The position numbers and the translations under genes were made by a program. A stretch of DNA of 64,000 nt from Tolypothrix sp. PCC 7712 (GTDB taxonomy: Bacteria; Cyanobacteriota; Cyanobacteriia; Cyanobacteriales; Nostocaceae). The notes under the pieces are model-generated. The model worked only from the letters and a program-made list of their open reading frames with translations. It made no database searches and was not told the origin of the DNA. Below are positions 15,189 to 25,236 of the stretch, one piece after another (the stretch's first letter is position 1; each line of letters starts with the position of its first letter). The stretch spans positions 2,728,001 through 2,792,000 of the forward strand of contig NZ_CP063785.1 of assembly GCF_025860405.1 (NCBI RefSeq), read 5' to 3'.

Positions 15189-18100
15189 CTAAACAAAGAT
15201 TGCACTGTCATTTAATGGTGCAAATGCATCTGTAATCACAGATGTTTGATTATTACTCTTCACAACTACATCTAACAATCCATCCTTATTGGGATCAATG
15301 AACTGGCTAGCGGTAAAGTTGGGGAGAATTCCTTTAATTATTTGGGATGAAACTGAAGTGATAGTTGCAGCTTGTCCGCCAATTGAAACTTCAGTTTCTC
15401 CACCAAAGTTTTTACCGCCAATCACAAATGTATTACCACCTGCTGCTGGTGCCCTCCAAGGGAAGATATCATAAGCAGTAGTATCTACTATGTAAAGATC
15501 GTCCGCCGTCGCAACGGTAATTGCATTATCAGCATAGTCAATACCGAGAATTGCACCACCAGGCCCAGTTACCAAACTCAAACCATCTGCAACGGGAGAA
15601 TCAGCATTGAGAACTGTATTTTTGATAACTTTTGTGCCATCAGCTGATAAAGCCACGCTGTAAAGTTTTTGGTTCCATTGCTGGGCAATTAAATTACCGC
15701 GCAATTGGCTTTGGAAAGTTGTTGCCCGATATTCATCAATGCCATTAGTTGAAGAAGCAAAAGTTGTGAGTGGCGCTGTATAAACACCAGGAATGCTTGG
15801 TTTATCTGGCCCATAAAAAACATTTTGGCGATCATCAGTACGTCCACGATTGCGGTTAGGAGAACCGTAGTATTCACCTTGTTTGATCAGGTTTAGTTCA
15901 TCTGGCGCACCGGGTGCAGGGATAGAAGTTGTAGCTGAGGTAGAAAGTTCTCCAAAGCCTGTGTTATGACCATTATCAGTAGCATAAAGCAATCCTTTGG
16001 TAGTAAAAACTGCGCCAAAGGGATTTCGCAGACCACTTGCATAGACTGAAACGTCAGTACCCGGTACAACATTGGCAACATCACCAAAGGCTTGACTATC
16101 TGCAGGATCAAAAGTTAATCCTGCTGGGATTTCATAACCAGGAGGTAGGGGATTTTGTAGAACATACTTGATATCACCCTTAAAGCCCGGTTTGGAAATC
16201 TCCGCTTTTAAGATAGCCGCAGACAAAGGTGATTCTGGTAAACCACCAATGTTGCTGTTAATGACACCTGCGTTAGTATTACTACCAACATTGATGTATA
16301 AATCACCTTTTTGATCGAATGTTAAAGCATTGATCCCGTGGTCTTGATTGGAAGTTGGTAGTCCTGTGACTAAAGCTGTCAAGTTGGAGAAATTCGGCCC
16401 ATCTAGTATGGAAACTTGACCGCTATAAAATGACTGTTCTGTTTTAGGAAAAGCACTGCCACCGTTACCATAAAGCCTTGTATGGGCAACGTAAATACTG
16501 GGGGAACCAGATTGATCGTAGGGGTTAAAAGCAATACCCAAGATGTTTGGTTTGTTGCCAGCTTTATCTTGAATTGTGGTGATGATTTGGGTATCGATAA
16601 CATTGTACTTTTCATCAAAGGTATAAGCTCTGATTTCACCACTATAAGTACCTACATATAATCTGCCATCTGGCCCCCAAGCTGCAGTTGAGGGTGCAGC
16701 TATTGAAGCTACTGTTTTCTTAGTGAAGCTGATAGCAACGATATCATTATCGTTGACGCTGACAGGAAGTTCTGGGATGGTGAGATTTTGATAGTTGCTA
16801 TCTGTAGTAGAGATAGTATGAGAAATGGTGAGATTGTCAGCACCTTGGGCTATTTTGTCATCAACTACATTGACATTTACAGTTTGCGGAACATTCCAGT
16901 TAGCAGGAGTAAAGGTCAGGCTAGTCTTATCTGTAGTTAAGCGATCGCCTTTAACTACATTAATTGTGACATCTGCGGTCGGTTGTGTATTCAGAACTAA
17001 TGAGTAACTATCATCAGCACTTCCTTCTGTAACCTCAGTTCTACCTTGTGTTTGTTGCAAAATCACCTGAGGGCCAGTGAGTGGGATAATCTCTAGACCT
17101 GAGAGCAGAGCATTGTTAACGCTGGCATCCAAATTAAGATTCAGCTTGCCATCAGTAACAGTCACAGTAGGCACAGATAGTACTAGCGCTGAGTTATTAC
17201 CTGTGAAGAACGCATTTTTAGATTGTTTAAAAATGTCTACGTCAGAGAACACTTTCTGACCTTCTAAAGAAACATCAAAGATGCGCTCATTGAAGACAGT
17301 GAAGAAATTCTCAGCAAAGTGCAGATTTACTGTATAGTTACCAGCTGTTACGGGAATCTCGTAAGCTAGCTTTGCTGCATATCGATCGTCTTGATATATA
17401 GGATCATCTTCTGTCTTGCCAATTTCCGCAGTGGTGGTATAGACGTTGCTGTCACCAACCACATATTGCGGTTGATCTGCATCCCACTTATTCTTTTTGG
17501 CATCAGTGTAAGCTTTACCACCTACATTGATCCGAATAGCCTCTGGTGTTGGCGTTGGGGTTGGCGTGGGTGTGGGTGTTGGCGTGGGTGTTGGTGTTGG
17601 TGTTGTATCTACAGGAATGATTTCAATCGCATCAATTTTGGCGTTGTTGACACTCGCCAAGAACTGTAAATTCAGTGTGCCATCAGCAACTGTAACATCA
17701 AAAGACTTATCCAAAGCAATGTTATTACCACCCGCTGCTTTGAAAATATCCAAGTTAGTAATTACTGGATTACCTTCAGCACTTACGTCAAAGACACGTT
17801 GTCCAGCTTCAGTCCAGAAGAGTTCGGAAAACTTGAGCTTAACTGTATATTTGCCGTTATCAACAGCAATGGCATAAGAGAATTTATCTGACCAATGTTC
17901 GTCTTGATAAAGGCCGTCGTCAACAGTATTGGCGATCGGTGCAGTTGTAGTATAGGTGTTACCGCCATCAAAATACTTACTATTATCTGCTTCCCAAAGA
18001 TTACCCTGACTATCTCTGTAATCTGCACCACCTGCATTAATGCGAATTGTTTTGCCTGTGGCTGTGGGTGTGGGCGCGGGCGTTGGTGTGGGTGTGGGTG

Positions 18101-18608
18101 TTGGTGTTGGTGTGGGTGTTGGTGTGGGCGTGGGCGTGGGTGTGGGCGTTGGTGTTGTATCTACAGGAATGATTTCAATCGCGTCGATTTTGGCATTGTT
18201 AACACTCGCCAAGAAATCTAAATTTAAAATCCCATCAGTGACTTTAACCTTAAAAGACTTATCCAAAGCGATGTTATTACCACCCGCTTCTTTAAAAATA
18301 TCCAAGTCATCAAAGACTAACTGATTTTCGACATTTACATCAAATACACGTTGTCCAGCTTCAGTCCAGAAGAGTTCGGAAAACTTGAGGTTAACTGTGT
18401 AGTCGCCGTTATCAACAGGAATGTCATAAGAGAATTTGTCTAGCCACCGTTCGTCTTGATAAAGAGGGTCTTCAACAGTATTGGCGATCGCCGCAGTTGT
18501 AGTATAAGTGTTACCGTCAGAAAAATAATTATCAGCTTCCCAGAGATTACCCTGAGTATCAGTGTAGGCTGCACCACCTGTATTGATCCGGAGGATCTTG
18601 GTAACCAT
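15189..18608 (-). CDS. Multidomain malectin / sugar-dehydrogenase-like propeller protein, copy 1
   Basis: A protein of about 1,139 residues with, in order: three malectin-type carbohydrate-binding domains (about 3-148, 185-333, 357-510) separated by Pro-Thr linkers with roughly a dozen PT dipeptides each; one Calx-beta-like domain (V-T-E-G-S-A-D-D-S-Y-S-L-V-L through V-N-D-N-D, about 515-625); a beta-propeller like soluble glucose/sorbosone dehydrogenases (A-W-G-P-D-G-R-L-Y-V-G, Q-D-H-G-I-N-A-L, G-L-R-N-P-F-G-A, D-N-G-H-N, P-D-E-L-N); and a C-terminal IPT/TIG domain. Start chosen at the ATG at 18608, by comparison with the paralogue at 19878; ATG at 18617 and TTG at 18623 are alternatives. 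No signal peptide is visible although the domains are typical of exported proteins. Confidence 0.85.
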   Translation of the reverse strand: MVTKILRINTGGAAYTDTQGNLWEADNYFSDGNTYTTTAAIANTVEDPLYQDERWLDKFSYDIPVDNGDYTVNLKFSELFWTEAGQRVFDVNVENQLVFDDLDIFKEAGGNNIALDKSFKVKVTDGILNLDFLASVNNAKIDAIEIIPVDTTPTPTPTPTPTPTPTPTPTPTPTPTPAPTPTATGKTIRINAGGADYRDSQGNLWEADNSKYFDGGNTYTTTAPIANTVDDGLYQDEHWSDKFSYAIAVDNGKYTVKLKFSELFWTEAGQRVFDVSAEGNPVITNLDIFKAAGGNNIALDKSFDVTVADGTLNLQFLASVNNAKIDAIEIIPVDTTPTPTPTPTPTPTPTPTPTPEAIRINVGGKAYTDAKKNKWDADQPQYVVGDSNVYTTTAEIGKTEDDPIYQDDRYAAKLAYEIPVTAGNYTVNLHFAENFFTVFNERIFDVSLEGQKVFSDVDIFKQSKNAFFTGNNSALVLSVPTVTVTDGKLNLNLDASVNNALLSGLEIIPLTGPQVILQQTQGRTEVTEGSADDSYSLVLNTQPTADVTINVVKGDRLTTDKTSLTFTPANWNVPQTVNVNVVDDKIAQGADNLTISHTISTTDSNYQNLTIPELPVSVNDNDIVAISFTKKTVASIAAPSTAAWGPDGRLYVGTYSGEIRAYTFDEKYNVIDTQIITTIQDKAGNKPNILGIAFNPYDQSGSPSIYVAHTRLYGNGGSAFPKTEQSFYSGQVSILDGPNFSNLTALVTGLPTSNQDHGINALTFDQKGDLYINVGSNTNAGVINSNIGGLPESPLSAAILKAEISKPGFKGDIKYVLQNPLPPGYEIPAGLTFDPADSQAFGDVANVVPGTDVSVYASGLRNPFGAVFTTKGLLYATDNGHNTGFGELSTSATTSIPAPGAPDELNLIKQGEYYGSPNRNRGRTDDRQNVFYGPDKPSIPGVYTAPLTTFASSTNGIDEYRATTFQSQLRGNLIAQQWNQKLYSVALSADGTKVIKNTVLNADSPVADGLSLVTGPGGAILGIDYADNAITVATADDLYIVDTTAYDIFPWRAPAAGGNTFVIGGKNFGGETEVSIGGQAATITSVSSQIIKGILPNFTASQFIDPNKDGLLDVVVKSNNQTSVITDAFAPLNDSAIFV

Positions 18609-18623
18609 TGTTGTCATTTCCAA

Positions 18624-19075
18624 ACAATTTCTTACTTAATCTCTCGGAAAAGCTAAACCTAAAACAAGGTGCTATGTAAACTTTTTATGAGTTTTTTTTA
18701 AAGATTAAAACAAGTCCTAAATGAGATGCTCATAACTTTCCAAAATTTATAAATTTTCTCTAAATACATGAGGAAGAATTTATAAATTTTCGATAAAGAT
18801 ATATAATTTACTGATAGGTGTAACTGTTACCTAATAGAGTGAGTTATTAATTTTTCCCACAAAGTAAAAGCTCGTAGTGCAGCAATAATTAATCTAAACA
18901 GGGAACAGACAACTGGCAAAACTCTATCAGAAAATATATAAGGTCACACCTTTCTTGCACTATATGTTTAAAAAATAAAAAGACTGTTTGCATAAATAAA
19001 TTTAATTGCTATTTTCCATATAGTATGTCTGATATCATATCCATTTGGGGACTTATCATTATCTGTGAAAGTCGG
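18624..19075. other. AT-rich intergenic DNA upstream of the first malectin gene
   Basis: No gene is visible. TTTATAAATTTTC occurs twice (about 18748 and 18780), giving a direct repeat that could belong to the promoter region of the minus-strand malectin gene. The remainder is AT-rich without clear promoter boxes. Confidence 0.4.
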
Positions 19076-19131
19076 TAATGGGTAATGGGTAATGGGTAAT
19101 GGGTAATGGGTAATGGGTAATGGGTAATGGG
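19076..19131. repeat. Heptamer tandem repeat TAATGGG x 8
   Basis: Eight perfect consecutive copies of the 7-bp unit TAATGGG. Short tandemly repeated heptamers are a known trait of heterocyst-forming cyanobacteria. A short open frame reads through it on the minus strand (Y-P-L-P-I-T-H repeats) and is not considered real. Confidence 0.95.
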
Positions 19132-19286
19132 AAATAAAAATACAGTTTAACAATTACCAACAAGACCAACCATATCGTAAGTAATTAGCCGACATTGATA
19201 TGATTTTTATTGCAGTTTTCTAACCTTTCACTAAAATGCTAAAATAAATCCCCCTATTGACCTGACAAGCGCAAATAGCAGGGGAA

Positions 19287-19675
19287 AATACAGTTCAGTT
19301 AAGAAAATTAATTGAGCACAAAACCAAAAAACTAAGGCTCTTCATACTATGCTAAATCACGTTCACAATTATCACGCAACCCTTGCCAAACAATAATAAT
19401 GGGCATTATTTAATAACATTTTAGGCATTGGGCAAGTGTTTGAGTTCTTAAGCTATATTTTTCAGCCAAGCTTTGAGGTTTAACTAATAATTTGGCATAA
19501 CAGGTACGTAAGAACCAAAACTAATTACTCAACAAAAAACAGAACCATAATTTTGGAGGGGGTTTGGGGGACGCAACCGTCACCCAATCGGGGGTTTGGG
19601 GGAGAATCCCCCAATTGAGCTAGCTTCTTTAATAAGTGAAAAATCACTCGCTAAAGAGCTTAATTGAACTGTATT
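19287..19675. mobile_element. MITE-like element, family 1, copy 2, interrupted by an insertion
   Basis: The ends AATACAGTTCAGTTAAG (19287-19303) and CTTAATTGAACTGTATT (19659-19675) are inverse repeats matching at 16 of 17 positions. Sequence 19287-19334 and 19525-19675 matches, in opposite orientation, the contiguous copy at 10455-10656. Between them lie about 189 bp (19335-19523) that are absent from copy 1. No clear target duplication flanks this copy. Confidence 0.75.
19335..19523. mobile_element. 189-bp insertion inside MITE family 1 copy 2
   Basis: This segment interrupts sequence that is continuous in the copy at 10455-10656. It is bordered by imperfect direct repeats AACCAAAAAACTA (19322-19334) and AACCAAAACTA (19513-19523), as expected for a target duplication or a recombination between short repeats. 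It contains no gene and no relative elsewhere in the window was noticed. Confidence 0.6.
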
Positions 19676-19703
19676 GGGTTATGGGGGATCAATAAGTTCG
19701 TTC

Positions 19704-19829
19704 AGGACTTACGCAAGCAAAATTTGTCATTGCGACCGGAACGAAGTGTAGGGAAGCAATCCCAGAATCTCAGGCGATTACGTCGCTGCGCTCGTAATGA
19801 CGTAATTACCTAACTTTTGTGTAAGTCCT
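19704..19829. mobile_element. MITE-like element, family 2, copy 1 (126 bp)
   Basis: It starts AGGACTTACGCAAGC and ends in GTGTAAGTCCT, giving inverted ends. An almost identical copy of exactly the same length lies at 34817-34942. The inside carries GTCATTGCGACCGGAACG and GCTGCGCTCGTAATGAC, which also pair partly. It begins only 29 bp after MITE family 1 copy 2. No coding capacity. Confidence 0.8.
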
Positions 19830-19877
19830 AAAGTGTACAGAGACAGCCAATCGTTTTTTAAACAACCTCTAAGTTCA

Positions 19878-22800
19878 TTACACGAATGTAGCAGAGCCAT
19901 ATAGTGGTAAATATGCATCTGCAATCGTTGAAAATTGACCATTACTGCTAACAGTCACATCTAGCAAGTCAATGGGATTGGTATTAGTAAATGATGGTAA
20001 TATACCCTTAATTCTTTCGCTGTTAACTTCTGTAATCGTTGCCGTCTTACCACCAATAATTACTTGAGTATTCGCCAAAGTACCAAAGTTTTTACCACCA
20101 ATCACAAATGTATTTTTACCCGCATCATTATTAGCAGGTGCGCGCCAAGGAAAGATATCGTAAGCGGTAACACCTATTGCCGCAGCATCATTAGGAGTCG
20201 CAACTGTGATTTTTTTATCACTATAGTTTATGCCCACAAGCGCACCACCTGGGCCTGTTAAGATATCTAACCCACCGCCAACATTATTGATGGTATCGAT
20301 TTTTTGTACCGTCTTACCATCTGCTGATAGTTGGTAAGTAGAAACTTCCGCATTCCAGCGCTGGGTAATTAAATTCCCCCGTAATTGATTATTGAATGCT
20401 GTAGCTCGATATTCATCTATACCATTAGTTGAAGCCGTATTGGTAGCGATGGGAGCAGTATATACTCCTGGAATACTGGCTTGCGATGGATCGTAATAAA
20501 CATTCTGGCGAGGATCTGAAATGCCGCGATTGCGGTTAGGGCTACCATAATAATTACCCTGTTCAATCAGGTTTAGTTCATCGGGAGCGCCAGTTGCAGG
20601 TTTCTGAGTTGTAGCTGAAGTAGAAATATCTCCAAAGCCTGGGTTATGACCGTTGTCTGTGGCATAAAGTAATCCTTTGGTGGTAAACACTGCATCGTAA
20701 GGATTCCGCAGCCCACTAGCGTAAACCGACACGTCAACACCCGGTTTCACAGTGGCTTTATCTCCAAACACCTGACTAATGGCTGGATCAAAAGTCAATC
20801 CGGCTGGCGGTTGGAAATTCGATGGTAAAGAATACTGAACCTTACCATTAAAGTTGGTTTTGGAAATTTCTGCCTTGAGAATAGCAGCAGAGAAAGGAGA
20901 TTCTGGAATACCGCCTATATTATCATTGGTAACCCCGGCATTAGTGTTACCACCAACATTGATGTATAAATCGCCTTTATTATCAAAAGTTAAACCATTA
21001 ATGCCGTGGTCATGGTTAGAAGTTGGTAGACCTGTAACTAAAGGTATCAACTGGGAAAAATTAGTTCCTTGCAGAATAGAGACTTGACCGCTGTAAGGCG
21101 AAAGTTCTGTCTGAGGAAAAGCTCCGCCACGATTAGCATAGAGCTTACTATGAGCTACGTAGATACTAGGTGCATCAGAGGTATCATAAGGGTTAAAGGC
21201 GATACCTAAAATGTCACTGTTATATAAGCCCTTAAGAGTAGTAATCTCTTGGGTATTGGTAACGTTGTAATTCTGATCGAAAGTGTATGCTCTGATCGTG
21301 CCATCGTAATCGCCTACGTACAGTCTGCCATCTGGGCCCCAAGTGGCTGTAGTAGGGCCAGCAGGTGTGGACTCATTGATTGTCGCTACTACTTTTTGCG
21401 TAAAGCTGATGGCAACTGTTTCGTTATCTGCGATACTAACAGTAACCTTGGGAATGCTGAGATTGTTATATGTGCTATCGGAACTAGTAACGGTATGACT
21501 AATGTTGACTGTGTGATTACCTTCTACTAACTTATCGTCAACGGCATTGACAGTAACATTTTGTGCAATATTCCAGTTATCAGGAGTAAATGTGAAACTA
21601 CTCTTGTTGAGGGTGATTTGGTTAGCTTTGTCTGTTGCCAAGTTAATTGTGACATTGGCGGTAGGTTTGCTATTTAAAACTAATGAGTAATTATCATCAG
21701 CACCACCTTCCGCAACTGCAGTACTACCCCCCGTTTGTTGCAAAATAACTTGGGAACCTGTTAGGGGAATGATTTCAATTGCCGAGATTGTGCCATTGTT
21801 AACGCTAGCATCTAAATTGAGGTTGAGTTTGCCATCACTGACATTTTGGGTAGGAACAGATAATACTAAAGCAGAGTTATTTCCAGGGAAGAAGGCATTT
21901 TTAGATTGTTTAAAAATGTCTACATTGGAGAAAGCTTTCTGACCTTCTAAAGAGATATCAAATACCCGTTGATCGAAATCAGTCCAGTAATTTTCTGAGA
22001 AGTGAAGATTGACTGTATAGTTACCGTTTGCTACAGGAATTTCGTAAGCTAAATTTTTCGCATAACGGTCTGTTTGATATAAGATATCTTCTTCTGTTTT
22101 GCCGATAGGTGCTGTGACAGTATAGACATTACTAGTTCCAACAAAATACTGGTCAGCCTGCCATACTTGACCCTGAGTATCAGTAAAACTTTTAGTTGCG
22201 CCTACATCAATCCGAATCGCTCCAGGCGTAGGAGTGGGATTACTATCATTATCGGTAATAGTGACTGTAACATTACCCACAGCAAAATTATTGTATTTGC
22301 TATCTGTGCTGCTAACAGTGTGGGTAATATCAGCTGTGTGAGTTCCTTCCACAGCAGTATCATCAACAGCTGTCACAGTCACTGTTTGTGCTGTATTCCA
22401 GTTACTTGGAGTGAAAGTCAGGCTAGTTTTATCGAGAGTGATTTGATTACCAGTTGTCCCAAGATTAATCGTGACATTGGCGGTGGGTTGGCTACTGAGG
22501 ACTAATGAATAAATATCAGTAGCGCCACTTTCAGTCACCGCAGTATTTCCATCACTCTGTTGCACAATTACCTGTGCAGTTGGAGTTGTCGTAACGGGAA
22601 TGATTTCAATCGCGTCAACTTTGGCATTGTTGACACTGGAGAGGAAATTTAAATTTAATGTGCCATCCGACACTTTGACTGTGAAAGACTTGTCTAAAGC
22701 TGTATTAGCACCAGCTTCTTTGAAAATATCCAAGTTAGTAATTACTGAATTATTTTCTGCTTTCACATCAAAGACGCGTTGACCAGCAGCATTAAAGAAC

Positions 22801-24173
22801 AGTTCCGCAAACTTCAGCTTAACTGTATAGTCTCCGTTAGCTACTGGAATTGCATAGGAAAAGTCATTCAGCCACCGTTCGTTTTGATAAAGAGGGTCTT
22901 CAACTGTACTGGCGATCGCAGCTGTTGTCGCATAGGTGTTACCACCTGAAGAATATTGATCTGCAAGCCATTGATTACCTTGTCCATCTGTAAAAGCTGC
23001 GCCACCTGCATTAATACGTATGGCTTTACCTGTGGGAGCAGTATCATTATCGGTAATATTGACTACAACATTACCTACAGCAAAATTATTGTATTTACTA
23101 TCTGTACTGCTGACGGTGTGGGTAATATTAGCTGTGTGAGTTCCTTCCACAGCAATATCATCAACGGCTTTCACAGTAACTGTTTGTGCTGTATTCCAGT
23201 TACTTGGAGTGAAAGTCAGGCTAGTTTTATCGAGAGTGATTTGATTACCAGTTGTCCCGAGATTAATCGTGACATTGGCGCTAGGTTGACTGCTGAGGAC
23301 TAATGAGTAACTATCAGTAGCGCCACCTTCAGTTACCGCAGTATTTCCGCCACTTTGTTGCACAATTACCTGTGGGGTGGGAGCAGTATCGTTATCGGTA
23401 ATATTGACTACAACATTACCCACAGGAAGATTATTATATTTGCTATCTGTACTGCTGACGGTGTGGGTAATATTGGCTGTGTGATTTCCTTCCACAGCAA
23501 TATCATCAACGGCTTCAACGGTAACTGTTTGTGCTGTATTCCAGTTACTCGGAGTGAAAGTCAGACTAGTTTTATCTAGGGTAATTTGATTACCAGTTGT
23601 CCCCAGGTTAATCGTGACATTGGCGGTGGGTTGGCTACTAAGAACTAATGAGTAACTATCAGTAGCACCACCTTCAGTTACTGCAGTATTTCCGCCACTC
23701 TGTTGCACAATTACCTGTGCAGTTGGAGTTGTCGTAACGGGAATGATTTCAATCGCGTCAACTTTGGCATTGTTGACACTGGAGAGGAAATTTAAATTTA
23801 ATGTGCCATCAGTAACTTTAACTGTGAAAGACTTGTCTAAAGCTGTGTTAGCACCAGCTTCTTTGAAAATATCCAAGTTAGTAATTACTGAATTACTTTC
23901 TGCTTTTACATCAAAGACGCGTTGACCAGCAGCATTAAAGAACAGTTCCGCAAACTTCAGCTTAACTGTGTATTCTCCATTATCTACGGGAATTGCATAG
24001 GAAAAGTCATTCAGCCACCGTTCGTTTTGATAAAGAGGGTCTTCAACTGTACTGGCGATCGCAGCTGTTGTCGTATAGATGTTACCGCCTGAAGAATATT
24101 GATCTGCAAGCCACTGATTACCCAAGCTATCTGTATACGCTTGTCCCCCTACATTAATCCTGATGGCAGCCAT
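19878..24173 (-). CDS. Multidomain malectin / sugar-dehydrogenase-like propeller protein, copy 2
   Basis: A 1,431-residue paralogue of the gene at 15189. Domain order: malectin (about 1-150), two Calx-beta-like domains (155-262, 265-372), malectin (375-525), Calx-beta-like (528-635), malectin (645-795), Calx-beta-like (798-905), dehydrogenase-like propeller (905-1335) and IPT/TIG (1340-1425). Linkers are short and lack the long PT runs of copy 1. The first two malectin domains, and the first three Calx-beta domains, are nearly identical to each other in DNA, which points to recent internal duplication. The propeller keeps H-D-H-G-I-N-G-L, G-L-R-N-P-Y and D-N-G-H-N. As in copy 1, no signal peptide is seen and the chain ends with S-A-x-F-V. 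Likely a carbohydrate-binding cell-surface or secreted protein; activity not proven. Confidence 0.87.
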   Translation of the reverse strand: MAAIRINVGGQAYTDSLGNQWLADQYSSGGNIYTTTAAIASTVEDPLYQNERWLNDFSYAIPVDNGEYTVKLKFAELFFNAAGQRVFDVKAESNSVITNLDIFKEAGANTALDKSFTVKVTDGTLNLNFLSSVNNAKVDAIEIIPVTTTPTAQVIVQQSGGNTAVTEGGATDSYSLVLSSQPTANVTINLGTTGNQITLDKTSLTFTPSNWNTAQTVTVEAVDDIAVEGNHTANITHTVSSTDSKYNNLPVGNVVVNITDNDTAPTPQVIVQQSGGNTAVTEGGATDSYSLVLSSQPSANVTINLGTTGNQITLDKTSLTFTPSNWNTAQTVTVKAVDDIAVEGTHTANITHTVSSTDSKYNNFAVGNVVVNITDNDTAPTGKAIRINAGGAAFTDGQGNQWLADQYSSGGNTYATTAAIASTVEDPLYQNERWLNDFSYAIPVANGDYTVKLKFAELFFNAAGQRVFDVKAENNSVITNLDIFKEAGANTALDKSFTVKVSDGTLNLNFLSSVNNAKVDAIEIIPVTTTPTAQVIVQQSDGNTAVTESGATDIYSLVLSSQPTANVTINLGTTGNQITLDKTSLTFTPSNWNTAQTVTVTAVDDTAVEGTHTADITHTVSSTDSKYNNFAVGNVTVTITDNDSNPTPTPGAIRIDVGATKSFTDTQGQVWQADQYFVGTSNVYTVTAPIGKTEEDILYQTDRYAKNLAYEIPVANGNYTVNLHFSENYWTDFDQRVFDISLEGQKAFSNVDIFKQSKNAFFPGNNSALVLSVPTQNVSDGKLNLNLDASVNNGTISAIEIIPLTGSQVILQQTGGSTAVAEGGADDNYSLVLNSKPTANVTINLATDKANQITLNKSSFTFTPDNWNIAQNVTVNAVDDKLVEGNHTVNISHTVTSSDSTYNNLSIPKVTVSIADNETVAISFTQKVVATINESTPAGPTTATWGPDGRLYVGDYDGTIRAYTFDQNYNVTNTQEITTLKGLYNSDILGIAFNPYDTSDAPSIYVAHSKLYANRGGAFPQTELSPYSGQVSILQGTNFSQLIPLVTGLPTSNHDHGINGLTFDNKGDLYINVGGNTNAGVTNDNIGGIPESPFSAAILKAEISKTNFNGKVQYSLPSNFQPPAGLTFDPAISQVFGDKATVKPGVDVSVYASGLRNPYDAVFTTKGLLYATDNGHNPGFGDISTSATTQKPATGAPDELNLIEQGNYYGSPNRNRGISDPRQNVYYDPSQASIPGVYTAPIATNTASTNGIDEYRATAFNNQLRGNLITQRWNAEVSTYQLSADGKTVQKIDTINNVGGGLDILTGPGGALVGINYSDKKITVATPNDAAAIGVTAYDIFPWRAPANNDAGKNTFVIGGKNFGTLANTQVIIGGKTATITEVNSERIKGILPSFTNTNPIDLLDVTVSSNGQFSTIADAYLPLYGSATFV

Positions 24174-24315
24174 AATTTTTTATCTACAAATAATTCCTAA
24201 ATTGCTTTGCGTAAAATATAAGCTTTATACGTATATTTCAGGTTAAGATTCGTTGATCATTCTTGAAATCTTAAAAATAATAATTACTAACTTCATCGAA
24301 AGTATATCTTTATGA

Positions 24316-24343
24316 AACTTATCTATTTTTAGATAAGTTTTTG
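24316..24343 (+). terminator. Hairpin with T-run in a divergent intergenic region
   Basis: AACTTATCTA and TAGATAAGTT form perfect 10-bp arms around TTTT, followed by TTTTGA on the plus strand. The position, between a minus-strand gene start and a plus-strand gene start, is unusual for a terminator, so it could instead end a leader or small transcript. Confidence 0.4.
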
Positions 24344-24532
24344 ATGATTTAATTATGAATTTATGATGAAATTATGTTGATTTTATGATGAATATCTCTG
24401 GTTGAGCAGATTAATGCAATCACAGTAATAATACTAAGATAAATAGTATAAATTAAAAAAAATGACTATTTGCAACCAACATTGAGAGCGATCGCTGTTT
24501 TTTGGCTCAAGCTACTATTAGCCAAGGAACAA

Positions 24533-24554
24533 TTCACCCTTCTCTAAGGGTGAA
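24533..24554. promoter_or_regulatory. Inverted repeat TTCACCCTT-CTCT-AAGGGTGAA upstream of the Uma2 gene
   Basis: Perfect 9-bp arms around a 4-bp loop, about 100 bp before the Uma2 start. It could be an operator or a small hairpin in the 5' leader. The remainder of the 480-bp gap is AT-rich and shows no gene. Confidence 0.35.
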
Positions 24555-24654
24555 GAAGGAGGAAAAGTATACCTAAGCTTTGCCAAAATCAAATATCAGT
24601 TCTATATAGAAATAAAATCAAGAAATTGCATTGCTAAATTCTGAGGTCTTAACT

Positions 24655-25236
24655 ATGGTTGCTTCACCTGAAATCTACCTCACCCCTGAACAATACCTGC
24701 AAATGGAGGAAAACAGCGACATCAAGCATGAATACATCGACGGCTACATTTACGCAATGGCTGGAGCGCTGGACTCCCATGTTACGATTGCGGGAAACCT
24801 GTTTGCGCTTGTTCGTAATCATGTACGCGGTTCAGGCTGTCGTGTTTACATTGCTGATATGAAAGCACGCATCGAATCTCTGAATCGATATTACTATCCT
24901 GATGTGATGGTGACTTGCGACGAACGCGATCGCGAAACTCCTGCTTATAAAAAATTTCCCTGTTTAATTGTCGAAGTTTTATCTAACTCTACCGAAGCCT
25001 TTGACCGAGGAGATAAATTCGCTGATTACCAAACTTTAGAAAGTCTGCAAGAGTATGTTTTAATTAACACCAAACGTCAGCGAGTTGAGTGTTTTCGCCG
25101 TAATGAGCAAGGTTTATGGGTTCTACAATCTTACACAGACGCAGATAAATCATTTCAACTACAGAGTATTAAATTTGAAGGTACAATGGCTGACCTTTAC
25201 GAAGATGTAGTCTTTGAAAACCCTGAATTAGCCTGA
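24655..25236 (+). CDS. Uma2-family (DUF820) putative PD-(D/E)XK endonuclease
   Basis: A 193-residue member of the Uma2 family, which is greatly expanded in cyanobacteria and has a restriction-endonuclease-like fold. It shows L-T-P-E-Q-Y-L-Q-M-E, the H-E-Y-I-D-G motif, Y-Y-P-D-V-M-V-T (catalytic Asp), then L-I-V-E-V-L-S-N-S-T (catalytic Glu) and F-D-R-G-D-K-F-A-D-Y. The ATG at 24655 is preferred because GAGG lies 8 bases upstream; a TTG eight codons earlier also keeps the frame. The biological role of the family is not settled. Confidence 0.88.
   Translation: MVASPEIYLTPEQYLQMEENSDIKHEYIDGYIYAMAGALDSHVTIAGNLFALVRNHVRGSGCRVYIADMKARIESLNRYYYPDVMVTCDERDRETPAYKKFPCLIVEVLSNSTEAFDRGDKFADYQTLESLQEYVLINTKRQRVECFRRNEQGLWVLQSYTDADKSFQLQSIKFEGTMADLYEDVVFENPELA

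Noticed and set aside
17527..18324. Gly/Val-repeat frames on the plus strand opposite the first malectin gene
   Set aside because: They are the antisense reading of the Pro-Thr linkers in the real minus-strand gene.
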